From contig NZ_BCXA01000039.1 in the NCBI RefSeq assembly GCF_001894865.1, forward strand, positions 1-64,000: a stretch of DNA of 64,000 nucleotides. The letters are read 5' to 3'. A model generated the notes under the pieces. It did not search any database, was not told the DNA's origin, and saw nothing but the letters and a program-made list of their open reading frames with translations. The stretch is from Rhodococcus maanshanensis NBRC 100610. GTDB taxonomy: Bacteria > Actinomycetota > Actinomycetes > Mycobacteriales > Mycobacteriaceae. The position numbers were made by a program, and so were the translations under genes. Positions 9,322 to 18,000 of the stretch are shown one piece after another. Within the stretch, counting starts at the first letter, position 1. Every line of letters starts with the position of its first letter.

Positions 9322-9967
9322 TGTAACGCCGGTACTGACGAGCGCCTATGGTGCGCAGGAGCAGACGCACCGGGGCAGGCAACTGCGCCAGCATCCGGCC
9401 CCGCTCGTCGGCGTCGGCCTCTTCGAGGATGGCACCGAACATCAGCGGGAGCTGCCGGGTGGACATCGCATCGCGACCGTGGTCTCCGAGGCTCTGCCAC
9501 TCCTCGACGGTGATGTGACGCGACACCAGCGGCAGGATCTCCCGCTCCTCGAGGTCGAGGTGCTCGAAGAGCGCGTTCGCCAGGTCTTCGACCAGCTGCG
9601 CGAGCTGCTCGCCGTAGATCGGCGTCGGGGCCTGCGCCCAGACCGCACTCTGCGTCCGGACCTCCTCGGTGCGGCCGTCGACGAGCTCGTGCTGGTGCTG
9701 CATCGTCTCGACGAGTGCCGTCGACGGGGCGGCACGCACCTGCAGCAGCGGCCACAGCACCGCGTCCTCGCCGGTGTGATGCATGTGCAGCCCGTCGAGA
9801 ATCAGCGTGAGGTGCTCCGCGACCAGCCTGGCCCGCGCGGCGTCACCCCCGGCGACAGCCCGGATCAGCTTCGGCAGCGCGGTGAACTCGCGCCTGAAGG
9901 CGCGGTGGATGACGACCATCTCGTTGACGTCGGGGCGGGACTGGGTGGTCGGGCTGACGACCTTCAT
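9299..9967 (-). CDS. hemerythrin-domain protein
   Basis: The 222-residue product is a four-helix hemerythrin-like protein. Candidate iron ligands are in IHRAFRREF, HMHHTGEDAVLWPLL, MQHQHELVD and FEHLDLEEREILPLV, the spaced H...H...HxxxE pattern of the family. These proteins bind a di-iron centre and sense or store O2 or NO, or protect iron-sulfur enzymes. The ATG at 9967 is preceded by GGAGGTCCGC. A paralogue lies at 18475-19116, and both end in the same R-V-R-A-A tail. Each of the two sits beside a very large ATPase regulator, which suggests duplicated regulator/hemerythrin modules. Confidence 0.8.
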   Translation of the reverse strand: MKVVSPTTQSRPDVNEMVVIHRAFRREFTALPKLIRAVAGGDAARARLVAEHLTLILDGLHMHHTGEDAVLWPLLQVRAAPSTALVETMQHQHELVDGRTEEVRTQSAVWAQAPTPIYGEQLAQLVEDLANALFEHLDLEEREILPLVSRHITVEEWQSLGDHGRDAMSTRQLPLMFGAILEEADADERGRMLAQLPAPVRLLLRTIGARQYRRYITRVRAA

Positions 9968-10151
9968 GCGGACCTCCAGGGTGGGTGTGTTCGGTACGCA
10001 TCCAGCCTGTGCGGCGCAGCGCCCGGCGCCCAGCCACGCGACCCCCACGCTGCCCCCACAGTTCGCCGCTGTGGCTGTCGCCCGCCGGGCGTCCGACCGA
10101 CGATCGGGCCGTACAGCGACCGCGAGGGTTGCCCGATGCAAGGAGCCGTCC

Positions 10152-10568
10152 ATGCCGACCACCACCGCCACAAACACACCCCCCGCCACCGCCACCGCAA
10201 CCACCAGCGCCGTCCCGCGGGTGCTCGCAGCCGCGTTCGTGCTGTCCGCCGTCCACACCGGGTACGCAGCGGTCGCGGGCATCGCAGACCCGACCTTCAC
10301 CGTGACGACACCTGCCGCCTGGCTCTTCTACGCCGTCGGAATCGGCTCGGTCTGGCTCGCGCGCCGACAGGAGCGCTGGGCCCAGATCGGCGTGCTCGCC
10401 TACCTCGTCGTCCTGCTGGCGATCAGCGTCTTCTACTACCCGACCACCTTCACGGTGGAAAAGCAGACAGTGTTCGGCTGGTTCGAGAACGACGTCTACG
10501 TCGGACTGCTGATGATCGCGACGTACCTCACGGTCGGCCGGGTCCGGTCGTCGCCCTCAGCGCGCTGA
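10152..10568 (+). CDS. small four-helix membrane protein
   Basis: The 138-residue product has a Thr/Ala-rich N-terminus, then four hydrophobic segments (around VLAAAFVLSAVHTGYAAVAG, AAWLFYAVGIGSVWLA, IGVLAYLVVLLAISVFYY, and YVGLLMIATYL). The ATG at 10152 follows CAAGGAGCC, a good ribosome binding site. No family was recognised; it looks like an integral membrane protein of the DoxX/DUF type. It is divergent from the hemerythrin gene, 184 bp away. Confidence 0.65.
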   Translation: MPTTTATNTPPATATATTSAVPRVLAAAFVLSAVHTGYAAVAGIADPTFTVTTPAAWLFYAVGIGSVWLARRQERWAQIGVLAYLVVLLAISVFYYPTTFTVEKQTVFGWFENDVYVGLLMIATYLTVGRVRSSPSAR

Positions 10569-10691
10569 TCCCCTGGCCCGACCTCTGCGAGCTCCGGCCA
10601 TCTCGTGGTGTCGACACGCGAGGCCGAGAATGAACTGCCAGGCGACTACACCGTTCTAGCCTGAAGATTCGGTCGGTAACCAAGCGAGAGG

Positions 10692-11012
10692 ATGCCCAAC
10701 ATGGCACTGCCCACCTTGACCCCCGAACAGCGCGCCGCCGCCCTGGAGAAGGCGGCCGCGTCCCGCAAAGCCCGTTCGGAGCTTCGCGAGGGTCTCAAGT
10801 CGGGGAAGCTCACCTTCACCGACATCCTGGACAGAGCAGAGTCCGACGAGCTCGTCGGCAAGACGAAGGTGCTCTACCTCCTCGAGTCGCTGCCGAACAT
10901 CGGCAAGATCAAGGCTCGCGACATCACCGAGTCGGTCGGGATCGCGGAGACACGGCGAGTATCCGGCCTCGGTGCGCGTCAGCGCGCTGACCTGCTCGCG
11001 AAACTAGGCTGA
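10692..11012 (+). CDS. actinobacterial integration host factor paralogue
   Basis: This small nucleoid protein (106 residues from 10692, or 103 from the ATG at 10701) matches actinobacterial IHF: LTPEQRAAALEKAAASRKARSELR, then a helix-two-turns-helix part around LLESLPNIGKIKARDITESVGI and the ending RRVSGLGARQRADLLAKLG. The known protein binds and bends DNA without sequence specificity. The main gene in this group usually sits just before gmk, which is not the case here, so this is probably a second copy with a specialised role. A strong terminator follows at 11035. Confidence 0.85.
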   Translation: MPNMALPTLTPEQRAAALEKAAASRKARSELREGLKSGKLTFTDILDRAESDELVGKTKVLYLLESLPNIGKIKARDITESVGIAETRRVSGLGARQRADLLAKLG

Positions 11013-11034
11013 CCGCAACACCACTCGCACAATG

Positions 11035-11070
11035 GGTGCGCACCGGCAATCCTCATTGCCGGTGCGCACC
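11035..11070 (+). terminator. perfect 16-bp hairpin after IHF paralogue
   Basis: A perfect 16-bp stem (arms 11035-11050 and 11055-11070, GGTGCGCACCGGCAAT and its complement) encloses a CCTC tetraloop, 22 bp after the stop codon. No U-tract follows; this is the I-shaped actinobacterial terminator type. Confidence 0.85.
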
Positions 11071-11202
11071 AACAGCTCGTAGTACCCGGCGGCGCTCAGC
11101 AGCTCGTCGGCCGAACGGGACTGCCCCCGTGTCTGGTTGACGTCTGAGCTTCGAGGAGCGCTACCAAGCTTTGTCCACCGACCCGACATTTGTCAGACCT
11201 GC

Positions 11203-11607
11203 CTAGATCAGCTCCAGGGGCTCCCCGAACCGGTCGTAGTAGACCTCGTAAGCGAGCCCGCCAAGGTTGGCTGGATCACCGCCGTCGATGTGTGATGGCA
11301 TCCGGCCTGGCTCTGAGAGAACCGCTTCGTATCTCACGCGGCCCTGGCTGACGACCCACTGCGCTGCATCTTCCAGGCCATCCTCAGACTCGTCGGGCCC
11401 GAGATGGGAACGATACGGCTCGTCCTGCAGCTCGGCGGCGAAGTCCAAGAACAGATCTTGGAACTTGTAGACCGCGTCCTTCGGCAGTCGTCCAAGGATT
11501 TCGCGAAGGCGATCGCGGCTCGTCGAGGACGCCTCGACGACGTCCCAGAACCAGTCGACGTCCGGACCGTCGCCGTAACCAATATCGTCAGCCAAACCCT
11601 CTCCCAA
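11203..11607 (-). CDS. DUF4240 domain protein
   Basis: The acidic soluble protein of up to 134 residues starts with the DUF4240 signature (WFWDVVEASS...RDRLREILGRLP) and continues with LFLDFAAELQDEPYRSHL and WVVSQGRVRYEAVLSEP. The biochemical role of the family is unknown; members occur singly or beside toxin-immunity-like genes. The start is a TTG at 11607 or the in-frame TTG at 11595; neither is preceded by a strong ribosome binding site. It is divergent from, and abuts, the LuxR fragment. Confidence 0.65.
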   Translation of the reverse strand: MGEGLADDIGYGDGPDVDWFWDVVEASSTSRDRLREILGRLPKDAVYKFQDLFLDFAAELQDEPYRSHLGPDESEDGLEDAAQWVVSQGRVRYEAVLSEPGRMPSHIDGGDPANLGGLAYEVYYDRFGEPLELI

Positions 11608-11897
11608 TGTTCGAGACGAGCAGAACTACGGGCATCCCGTCAGTGATGTGGCTCTGCCCAACCGCAACCGAACGCGATGGCCTCATCCCCGACCTACTGG
11701 CACACCGCCTGGCAAAAAGCCTAGATCGGGCCCGATCAGCAAATCGCGGCCTGTCGAATGCCCAGATCGCCGCGCAGATGTTCGTCGGCGCCGAATCCGT
11801 CAAATCACACGTCAGCGCGGTACTGACCAAGCTCGAAGTACGCGACCGGACCCCAGCCGTCATCCTGGCCTACGAATCGGGTTTCGTCACCACGTGA
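11607..11897 (+). pseudogene. C-terminal stub of a NarL/LuxR response regulator
   Basis: The last 52 residues (RGLSNAQIAAQMFVGAESVK...HVSAVLTKLEVRDRTPAVIL) are a good LuxR-type helix-turn-helix, including the recognition helix and the usual RDR-x-x-AVxLAYESG tail. The residues before it do not match the required linker (LTxREREVL) or a receiver domain. The reading frame therefore keeps only the DNA-binding tail of a larger regulator. It may be inert, or a free DNA-binding fragment that competes with an intact paralogue elsewhere. Confidence 0.6.
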
Positions 11898-12072
11898 TCT
11901 CGGCCGGATCAGCGCCGGTTCGACACGGGCCCACCACGTTCGAGGGGCGTCGCGCAACGGGTTTCCCGATGCAGCCGACGTGGCCGAATCAGCCACCGAC
12001 TGGACGAGCGATCTATATGGTTCTCCACGGCGTCGCTCGGCGTCGAAACAGCACTAGCACAGGGGGATCATC

Positions 12073-12342
12073 GTGAAGCGTTCAATCATCGTTGCGTTGG
12101 CCAGCGCAACCATCACCCTCGGCACCGTGGCTTCGGCATCGGCCGCGCCCGTCGAAGATCCGGGCCTCCCTGCCCCCTGGGCCGGCAGCAGTTCCGGCAG
12201 CAGCGACTTCTTCTACCCGCACGACGGCCAGAACTCCGGATCCACCGACCTCGCGAACAGTGTGGCCCTGGCTCCGTTTGACCTGCTGTGCAGGCTGCTC
12301 ACCGGCGAGCCGCTACTAGCCTGTATTCCAAACGATTTGTGA
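12073..12342 (+). CDS. small secreted protein
   Basis: The 89-residue product has a Sec signal peptide (MKRSIIVALASATITLGTVASASA, cleavage after ASA). The mature part of about 65 residues is Ser/Gly/Pro-rich and has two Cys near the end (LLCRLLTGEPLLACIP), which can form one disulfide. The ATG at 12073 follows AGGGGGATC. No family was recognised. It resembles other small exported proteins of mycolic-acid bacteria of unknown function. Confidence 0.65.
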   Translation: MKRSIIVALASATITLGTVASASAAPVEDPGLPAPWAGSSSGSSDFFYPHDGQNSGSTDLANSVALAPFDLLCRLLTGEPLLACIPNDL

Positions 12343-12400
12343 CCCCATGGGTGGGTCGTGAGGCTGACGACCTACCGCGTGTTCTTGCTGAGCCGCGACC

Positions 12401-12462
12401 CGCGGCCACCGCCAATTCATTTGTGCCACACACAAACACAACATGATCACGCGGTGGCCGCG
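12401..12462. terminator. long inverted repeat between convergent genes
   Basis: A 12-bp stem (arms 12401-12412 and 12451-12462) encloses a loop that contains a second small hairpin (TTTGTG / CACAAA). The right arm lies within the last codons of the hydrolase gene. It probably serves as a two-way terminator. Confidence 0.5.
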
Positions 12463-13364
12463 CCACCTCCGGCCTGCCGTCCAATACCTTCGTCGATCAT
12501 GGATTCCGGCTGGAGCACCAGCATGGCGGGGAGCAGTTGCTCCCAGGCGGTGGCCGGAAGCTCGTGGCCGATGCCGTTCAGGGAAAGCAGGTCGGCGCCG
12601 GGGATCTCTCGAGCCATGGCCTGTCCGTTGCCGTACGGAAAGAACGGGTCATCGGTGCCGTGGACGACGAGGGTCGGCACGGCGATGTCGCCCAGACGCT
12701 CCCGCCAGCGGTCGCCCGCATCGACAGACGCCAGGTTGCGCATGCTGGAGGCCATGTTGGTGGTGCGGTCGACCATGCGGGTCGTCTGCTGCCGCGACTC
12801 CTGTTCGTCGAATCCGTGTGCACCCGCTCGTATCCGGGCCAGTTCGACGCCGTAGTCGATCACCGCCGCCCGGTCGGACCAGTCCGGGTCGCGTGCCTCG
12901 GCAAAGAACTCCATGACCCGTTCCGAGTGTTCGGGCAGATCCGAGTCCGCCGGGCCCGGGGACGTCGGACGGGTGTTGATCAGTGTCAGTGCCGACACAC
13001 GATCGGGGTGGTCGAGCGCGGCAAGCTGACAGATCCATCCGGCCACGGAGAAACCCACCAGCTGAGCTCGCGGAAGTTCGAAGACATCCATGAGTCCGAT
13101 GATGTCCGAGACCAAGTCACGGAGGCTGTAGCCGGGAGAGCCCGTCGCATAGGCGGTCGACCGGCCGGTATCGCGGATGTCATACCGCAGGACGAACCGG
13201 CCGGCGACGGCAAGCCGGTCGCAGAACCGGTCTTCCCAGAACAGTCTCGACGTGCACGGCAGCAGCACCGGCGGCTGCCGCCGGTCCCCGAATGTGGTCA
13301 CACACAGGTCGACGTCACCGACGGTGACCAGGTGCTCGGGCGATCGTTCAACATGAACCGGCAT
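12447..13364 (-). CDS. alpha/beta hydrolase
   Basis: The 305-residue enzyme has the alpha/beta hydrolase fold. The nucleophile elbow is VGFSVAGW near residue 110, so the usual G-x-S-x-G reads G-F-S-V-A-G with Ala in the last Gly position. The acid is in HGTDDPFFPYG and the His in LNGIGHELP. An oxyanion-strand-like segment is YDIRDTGRS. It resembles the aclacinomycin methylesterase/RdmC-type hydrolases; the substrate is unknown. The ATG at 13364 is preceded by AGAGGAGTCGAC. It is a single gene between a secreted-protein gene and the DUF4267 gene. Confidence 0.75.
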   Translation of the reverse strand: MPVHVERSPEHLVTVGDVDLCVTTFGDRRQPPVLLPCTSRLFWEDRFCDRLAVAGRFVLRYDIRDTGRSTAYATGSPGYSLRDLVSDIIGLMDVFELPRAQLVGFSVAGWICQLAALDHPDRVSALTLINTRPTSPGPADSDLPEHSERVMEFFAEARDPDWSDRAAVIDYGVELARIRAGAHGFDEQESRQQTTRMVDRTTNMASSMRNLASVDAGDRWRERLGDIAVPTLVVHGTDDPFFPYGNGQAMAREIPGADLLSLNGIGHELPATAWEQLLPAMLVLQPESMIDEGIGRQAGGGAATA

Positions 13365-13445
13365 GTCGACTCCTCTGCGGTTGCATCTCTCGCAAGAAGA
13401 GACCAGTTCCGCGGCCGTAACTCATCGGTCCCGGGCGTCCCCCAC

Positions 13446-13820
13446 TCAGACCAGGAGGCCGATGCCGGTCGCCAGCATGACCACCGCCGTTGCGACGTGG
13501 ACGCCGTACGCGGTGGCCTTCGGCCCACCGCTGCGCAGCACGACCACCGCATCCCCTGCGGGTATCGCGGCGAGCACCATCACGTACCAACCCAGCACCG
13601 ACGTCGTCGCGACGAGCATCAGAACGAAGATCGAGACCCCGAACGCGATCTCGCGCAAACCTTTCACGCGCAGCCAGTGTTGGAAGGCGGGGTCGTCGGC
13701 CGGTGTATCGGGAATACCGAAACCGACGGCGGCCTGCGGCCTCATGAAGGCATTCCCTCCCATGAAGATGAGGGCCGCGCCGAGCAGGCCGGCGAGAACA
13801 GTGGCAATGGTGGTGAGCAT
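13446..13820 (-). CDS. DUF4267 membrane protein
   Basis: The 124-residue protein has four hydrophobic segments (MLTTIATVLAGLLGAALIFMGG, IAFGVSIFVLMLVATTSVL, YVMVLAAIPAGDAVVVL, and VHVATAVVMLATGIGLLV) with the conserved VKGLREIAFG motif between the first two, as in DUF4267. The role of the family is unknown. ATG at 13820 is chosen because AGGGACAGGA precedes it and the protein then starts directly with the first membrane helix. It lies downstream of the quinone oxidoreductase gene on the same strand, with a remnant of a similar gene in between. Confidence 0.7.
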   Translation of the reverse strand: MLTTIATVLAGLLGAALIFMGGNAFMRPQAAVGFGIPDTPADDPAFQHWLRVKGLREIAFGVSIFVLMLVATTSVLGWYVMVLAAIPAGDAVVVLRSGGPKATAYGVHVATAVVMLATGIGLLV

Positions 13821-13879
13821 CAGCGGTCCTGTCCCTTGAGGGAGTCTTTGTGACGAAGTGGTTGTCGCGGATCTCGTGC

Positions 13880-13957
13880 AGGCCTCACCGAGGAGGTCGA
13901 CGAGCTGGGCTGCGGCGGTGGCGTTGAGCGGCACCGCCGCAGCCTCGACCAGGTCCT
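13880..13957 (-). pseudogene. remnant of an MDR oxidoreductase
   Basis: The minus frame reads DLVEAAAVPLNATAAAQLVD then LLGEA. It matches the neighbouring oxidoreductase segment ASTVPLNGLGAAQIVDLLGD at about two thirds of positions. Flanking sequence has lost the frame. It appears to be a leftover of a second, divergent MDR gene once located just downstream of the intact one. Confidence 0.5.
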
Positions 13958-13997
13958 GCCGTCCGGAACGACGGCGGGTTCACGGTGGCCGGGTAGG

Positions 13998-14915
13998 TCA
14001 GGGCTCGAGCACGTAGCGACCGCGCGTCCCGCCCTTGGCCATGGCCCGGTGGGCGTCGGCGGCCTGGGCCAACGGCAGGACCGCATGAACTCTGGTCGGC
14101 AACCGGCCGGACGCGACGCGTGCCAGCAGCTGCCCCAACCGAGGGCCGTCCGACTGCGTCACCAGTACGTTCACGGTGATCCCCCGCTCGGCCGCGGGCA
14201 CCAGGTTGGGCCGGACGCCGACGAAGGCTCCGCCGTCGCGAACCGGGGTCAGGCCCCACACCTGCTGGGACGTGGTGTCGACGACCGCGTCCCAGCCCGG
14301 CCCGGCGTCCGTGACGAAGTCGGCGCCGAGACCCCGTACGAACTGCTCGTCCGCGGCTCGGGCCAGACCGGTCACCTGCCAGCCCCGGTCGGGCGCGATC
14401 GAGGCCACGTTGGCCCCGATCGCGCCGGCCGCACCGGTCACCAGCAACCGATTGCCGTCGGTGGGCGCGTCGCCGAGCAGGTCGACGATCTGCGCCGCAC
14501 CCAAGCCGTTGAGCGGCACCGTCGATGCCGCGCGCAGGTCGAGCCCGTCGGGCACCACGGCGAGATCGGCGGTGGGCACCACGAGCTGTTCGGCATAGGT
14601 GCCGAAATCGCGGTCGAAACCGAGGACGACACCGGCAACTCGAGTCCCGACAGCCAGGTCCACGCCCGGACCGGCGGCGAGGACGGTGCCGGCGAAGTCC
14701 CAGCCCAGGCCGGTGTGGTCGGGCTGATCGATCATGCCCAGCTCGTGGAAGAAACCGCCCACGACCCCGAGGTCGGTGGGGTTGACCGGCGCGGCCGCCA
14801 CCGCGACCCGGACCTCGCCGGGGCCGGGCTCGGCGAGGGGGACATCGATGATCTCGATCGAGTCGGGTCCGCTCGGCGTGCGGACGACGGCGGCCCGGAA
14901 GGTGGGTGTGCTCAT
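13998..14915 (-). CDS. MDR-family quinone oxidoreductase
   Basis: The 305-residue zinc-free medium-chain dehydrogenase would use NADPH to reduce quinones or activated double bonds. An N-terminal GroES-like part (VAAAPVNPTDLGVVGG, GWDFAGTVLAAGPGV) is followed by a Rossmann domain with the nucleotide motif TGAAGAIGANVASIA. No structural or catalytic zinc Cys are visible. The ATG at 14915 follows GAGGAGCGAAAC. The promoter region carries the triple 11-bp direct repeat shared with the hemerythrin gene at 18475, so it is probably under the SARP regulator encoded just upstream. It may act in electrophile or redox stress. Confidence 0.78.
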   Translation of the reverse strand: MSTPTFRAAVVRTPSGPDSIEIIDVPLAEPGPGEVRVAVAAAPVNPTDLGVVGGFFHELGMIDQPDHTGLGWDFAGTVLAAGPGVDLAVGTRVAGVVLGFDRDFGTYAEQLVVPTADLAVVPDGLDLRAASTVPLNGLGAAQIVDLLGDAPTDGNRLLVTGAAGAIGANVASIAPDRGWQVTGLARAADEQFVRGLGADFVTDAGPGWDAVVDTTSQQVWGLTPVRDGGAFVGVRPNLVPAAERGITVNVLVTQSDGPRLGQLLARVASGRLPTRVHAVLPLAQAADAHRAMAKGGTRGRYVLEP

Positions 14916-14962
14916 GTTTCGCTCCTCATTCAGTTCTGTTCTGATGAGGTCGAGACTGCTCC

Positions 14963-15002
14963 CGGGTTTTGGAAGGCACTTGGAGCCGACTTGGAACGCT
15001 CG
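14963..15002 (-). promoter_or_regulatory. SARP operator copy A upstream of the MDR gene
   Basis: Read on the minus strand there are three direct repeats at exact 11-bp period: TTCCAAG, CTCCAAG and TTCCAAA, separated by 4 bp (6-bp cores at 14991-14996, 14980-14985 and 14969-14974). Heptamers with 4-bp spacers are the known binding layout of SARP/AfsR-type OmpR-fold domains. The repeat and the following 20 bp are about 90 percent identical to copy B at 18390-18440. Confidence 0.75.
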
Positions 15003-15040
15003 AAGCGGCGGGCCGAGGCGCTCCGCCGTCGATCGCGCTT

Positions 15041-18000
15041 TCAGCGGGTCTGTGGAGGCGAAACATGAACGCCGAGAGCACGATCGGCGTGCGCTCGGGC
15101 ATCGGCGGACCAGTGGGGGGCGTTCCACCGGTCGGCGATGATGGCGGCCTCGGCGAAGTGTGCGGCGGCCTCGTCGTCGCGGCCGAGGAGGAGGGCGAGT
15201 TCACCGAGCGTGTGGGCGACCGGGCGCAGCGCCAGCGACAGGCTCTCTGCGCCCGCCGGGGGACCGTCTCGGTGGGGAAGCAGGTCTGCGTAGATCTGCT
15301 CGGCAGCGTCGCGGTCGTCCGAGGCGATGATCGCCATCGCGCGCAGGCTGGTCAGGAAGGTGAAGAAGAAGTCGGGCCGGATCGGGGTCGGTGACGTGCG
15401 GGCCCGATGCGCCTCGTCGCCGCGCCCGGCGGCGTGGAGGGCGAGCGTGAGCAGGTCGGCGACCATCGGGCCGAGCGCCTCATGATGAGATCGCACGTCG
15501 TCCAAGTGGTCGCCGAGCGTGCCGTCATTGATCCAGATCGCCGCCTGCGCGAGGCGGAGGAAGCCCGCGGCGTGCGCCGATCCGGCGCGTTCCATGCGTT
15601 CGGTGGCCTCGGCGTAGCGGGGCTCGGCGTCGGCGTACCGACCCTCGATGAGAACCAGTGTCGCCAACGCGATCTCGGCGGCCCCGATCGCCTCCGGCAT
15701 TCGGTAGGCGCGGGCGAGATCGAGTGCCTCCCCCGTCACGCTGCGCATGGTCGCCGGGTCATTGGCCGCGGCCGCGTTCGCGGCCTGGCTGAGCAATCCG
15801 GTCACGCGATAGACGGGCAGATCGTGCTCGACGCCGGTTTGCACCAGCTCGCGGGAGTACTCTTCCCGCCCGGTACCACGGGCCAGGACCAGCAGCGCCG
15901 CCGCCCGGAGGCGGTGATCGGTGGCGAGGTGGAGCGCTTCCCGCCCCGCCACCATGACCGTCGGATCGTCCTCGCCCACCAGCTCGTGGGCGTAGGCGAT
16001 GAGGAGGTGGGACCGCACGTCGGGGGCGAGGTCGGTCCGCTCGAGCAGGCGGTTGAGGCGATCGACGATGGGACGGTCGACCGTGCCGTAGGTGCGGGCC
16101 TGCCAGGGGGTGGGCTCGGTCCAGGCGGTGAACGCGGCGATCATCAGGTCGTCGCGCCCGAGCGACTCGGCGTACGCCACGGCCTGCTCGCGCGTAGCCC
16201 TGGCCGCGGCGAAGGACCCGGCCCTGACCTGTGCGCGCAGCAACCTGCCGAGCAGACCGACGCGCTCGTCCGGGTCACTGGAGTTGGTGACGGCGTCGGT
16301 GAGGAGCGCGGCCGCCACGTCGTTGGCGTAGCGTGCCTCTGCCAGCTCGGCGGCCCGCACGCAATAGTCGACGGCCTTCGGTGATCCCGCCCGCGCATGG
16401 TGATGGGCGAGGGCCGCGAGGTCGCCGGTGCCCTCCAAGGCCGCGGCGATCCGCGAGTGCATCCTGGTGATTCGCACCCGGCTGACATCGGTGATCAGCG
16501 TGTCCCGGACCAGCGCGTGCACGAACCGGACGCGCCCGGGCCCGGGCTCGTCGAGCAACCCGGCGATGACGCCCGCGTCCAGCGCGTCCAGCACGCCGTC
16601 CTCGTCTGTGTCGGCCGCCCGCACGAGCACGTCCACCGAGCTCTCCCGGCCGGCCACGGCCGCCAGCCGCAAGACGGACACGCCGCTCTCGGGCAGCCGG
16701 GCGAACCTGCGCCGCAGCACATCCCGTACGCCTTCGGGGACCTCGGAGAGCGCGATCAGCGCGCCCTCGCCGTTCAGCAGCCGCGCGCTCTCCCGTACAT
16801 AGAAGGGATTGCCGCCGGTCCGCTCGGCGATCCTGGCCACGGTCGCGTCGTCGGCCTCACACTCGGCGCGGACGAGCTCGGCGACGGCCGTGCCATTCAA
16901 TCCGGGCAGATCCAGCCGCAGAGGCGCGGTGCGGGCGAGGGACCCCAGCGATTCGGTGAGGCGCTCACTCTCGTCCGCGCGGTACGCCGCGACGACCAGG
17001 ATCGGGGCGCGCACGTCGACGCCGCCGAGCAACTCCAGTGTGGCGGCGTCCGCCCAGTGCAGGTCGTCCAGGACGACCGCGACCGGACGGTCGGCGGCGG
17101 CCGCCGAGAGCCAAGCCCACACGGCCCGCCGCAGCCGGAACCGCCCGGCCGCCGCGTCGCCGTTCACCGCCGCCGAGTCGGAGAGCAACGGTGCCAGGTC
17201 GGCGGCGAACTCCCCTGGCGGAACGGTCCCGGCCACCTGCCGCAGGGCCTCGACCCACGCCCACGCGGGCGGCGCGCTGTCCATGTCGGGACAGCGCCCG
17301 GCGGCCACGAGCCACCCCTCCTGCCGGAGCCGGGCACCGAGCTGCTCCAACAGCGTCGACTTGCCGAGCCCCGCCTCCCCGGTGACGAGCGCGACGCGTG
17401 CCCCCTGCGCGACGGCCTGCCCTGCGGCCGCCAGCAGCTCCGAAAGCTCGCCCGCCCGTCCCACGAATGTTGTTGCACCGGTCTGGTTTTCCGGCAACGG
17501 CAGCACGGCGTCCCTGGCCAAGGCCGGATCCGCCGAAGGCGACGAGACCGTGGCCCGGCGCCGGGGCGGATCTGCCGGGGGCGACGGGACGGCCGCACGG
17601 AGGACGTCCGTGCGCTGGGTGAGTATCGCCTCTTCCAGCGCCACCAGATCCGGGCCGGGGTCGAGGCCCAGCTCGTCGGCGAAGGTGGCGCGGGCGCGGC
17701 GGAGCGCGGTCAGGGCGTAGGCCTGGCGGCCGCTGCCCCACAGCGCGAGGGCGTGCAAGCGCCAGCCCTCCTCGCGCAGGGGATCGTCGCGAGTGAGGCG
17801 CTCCGACTCGGGGACCACCGTCGCGGGGTGGCCGAGCCGCAGTCCCGCCGCGATGTGGAGTTCGCGGGCGACCAGGCGCAGCTCGCCCAGCCGGGCGGTC
17901 TCGGCGACGGCCCACGGCTCGTCGGCGACCTCGGCGAACGCAGGTCCCCGCCACAGCGCCAGCGCCTCGTCCAGCCGGACGCGAGCGTCACGGGGATCGG

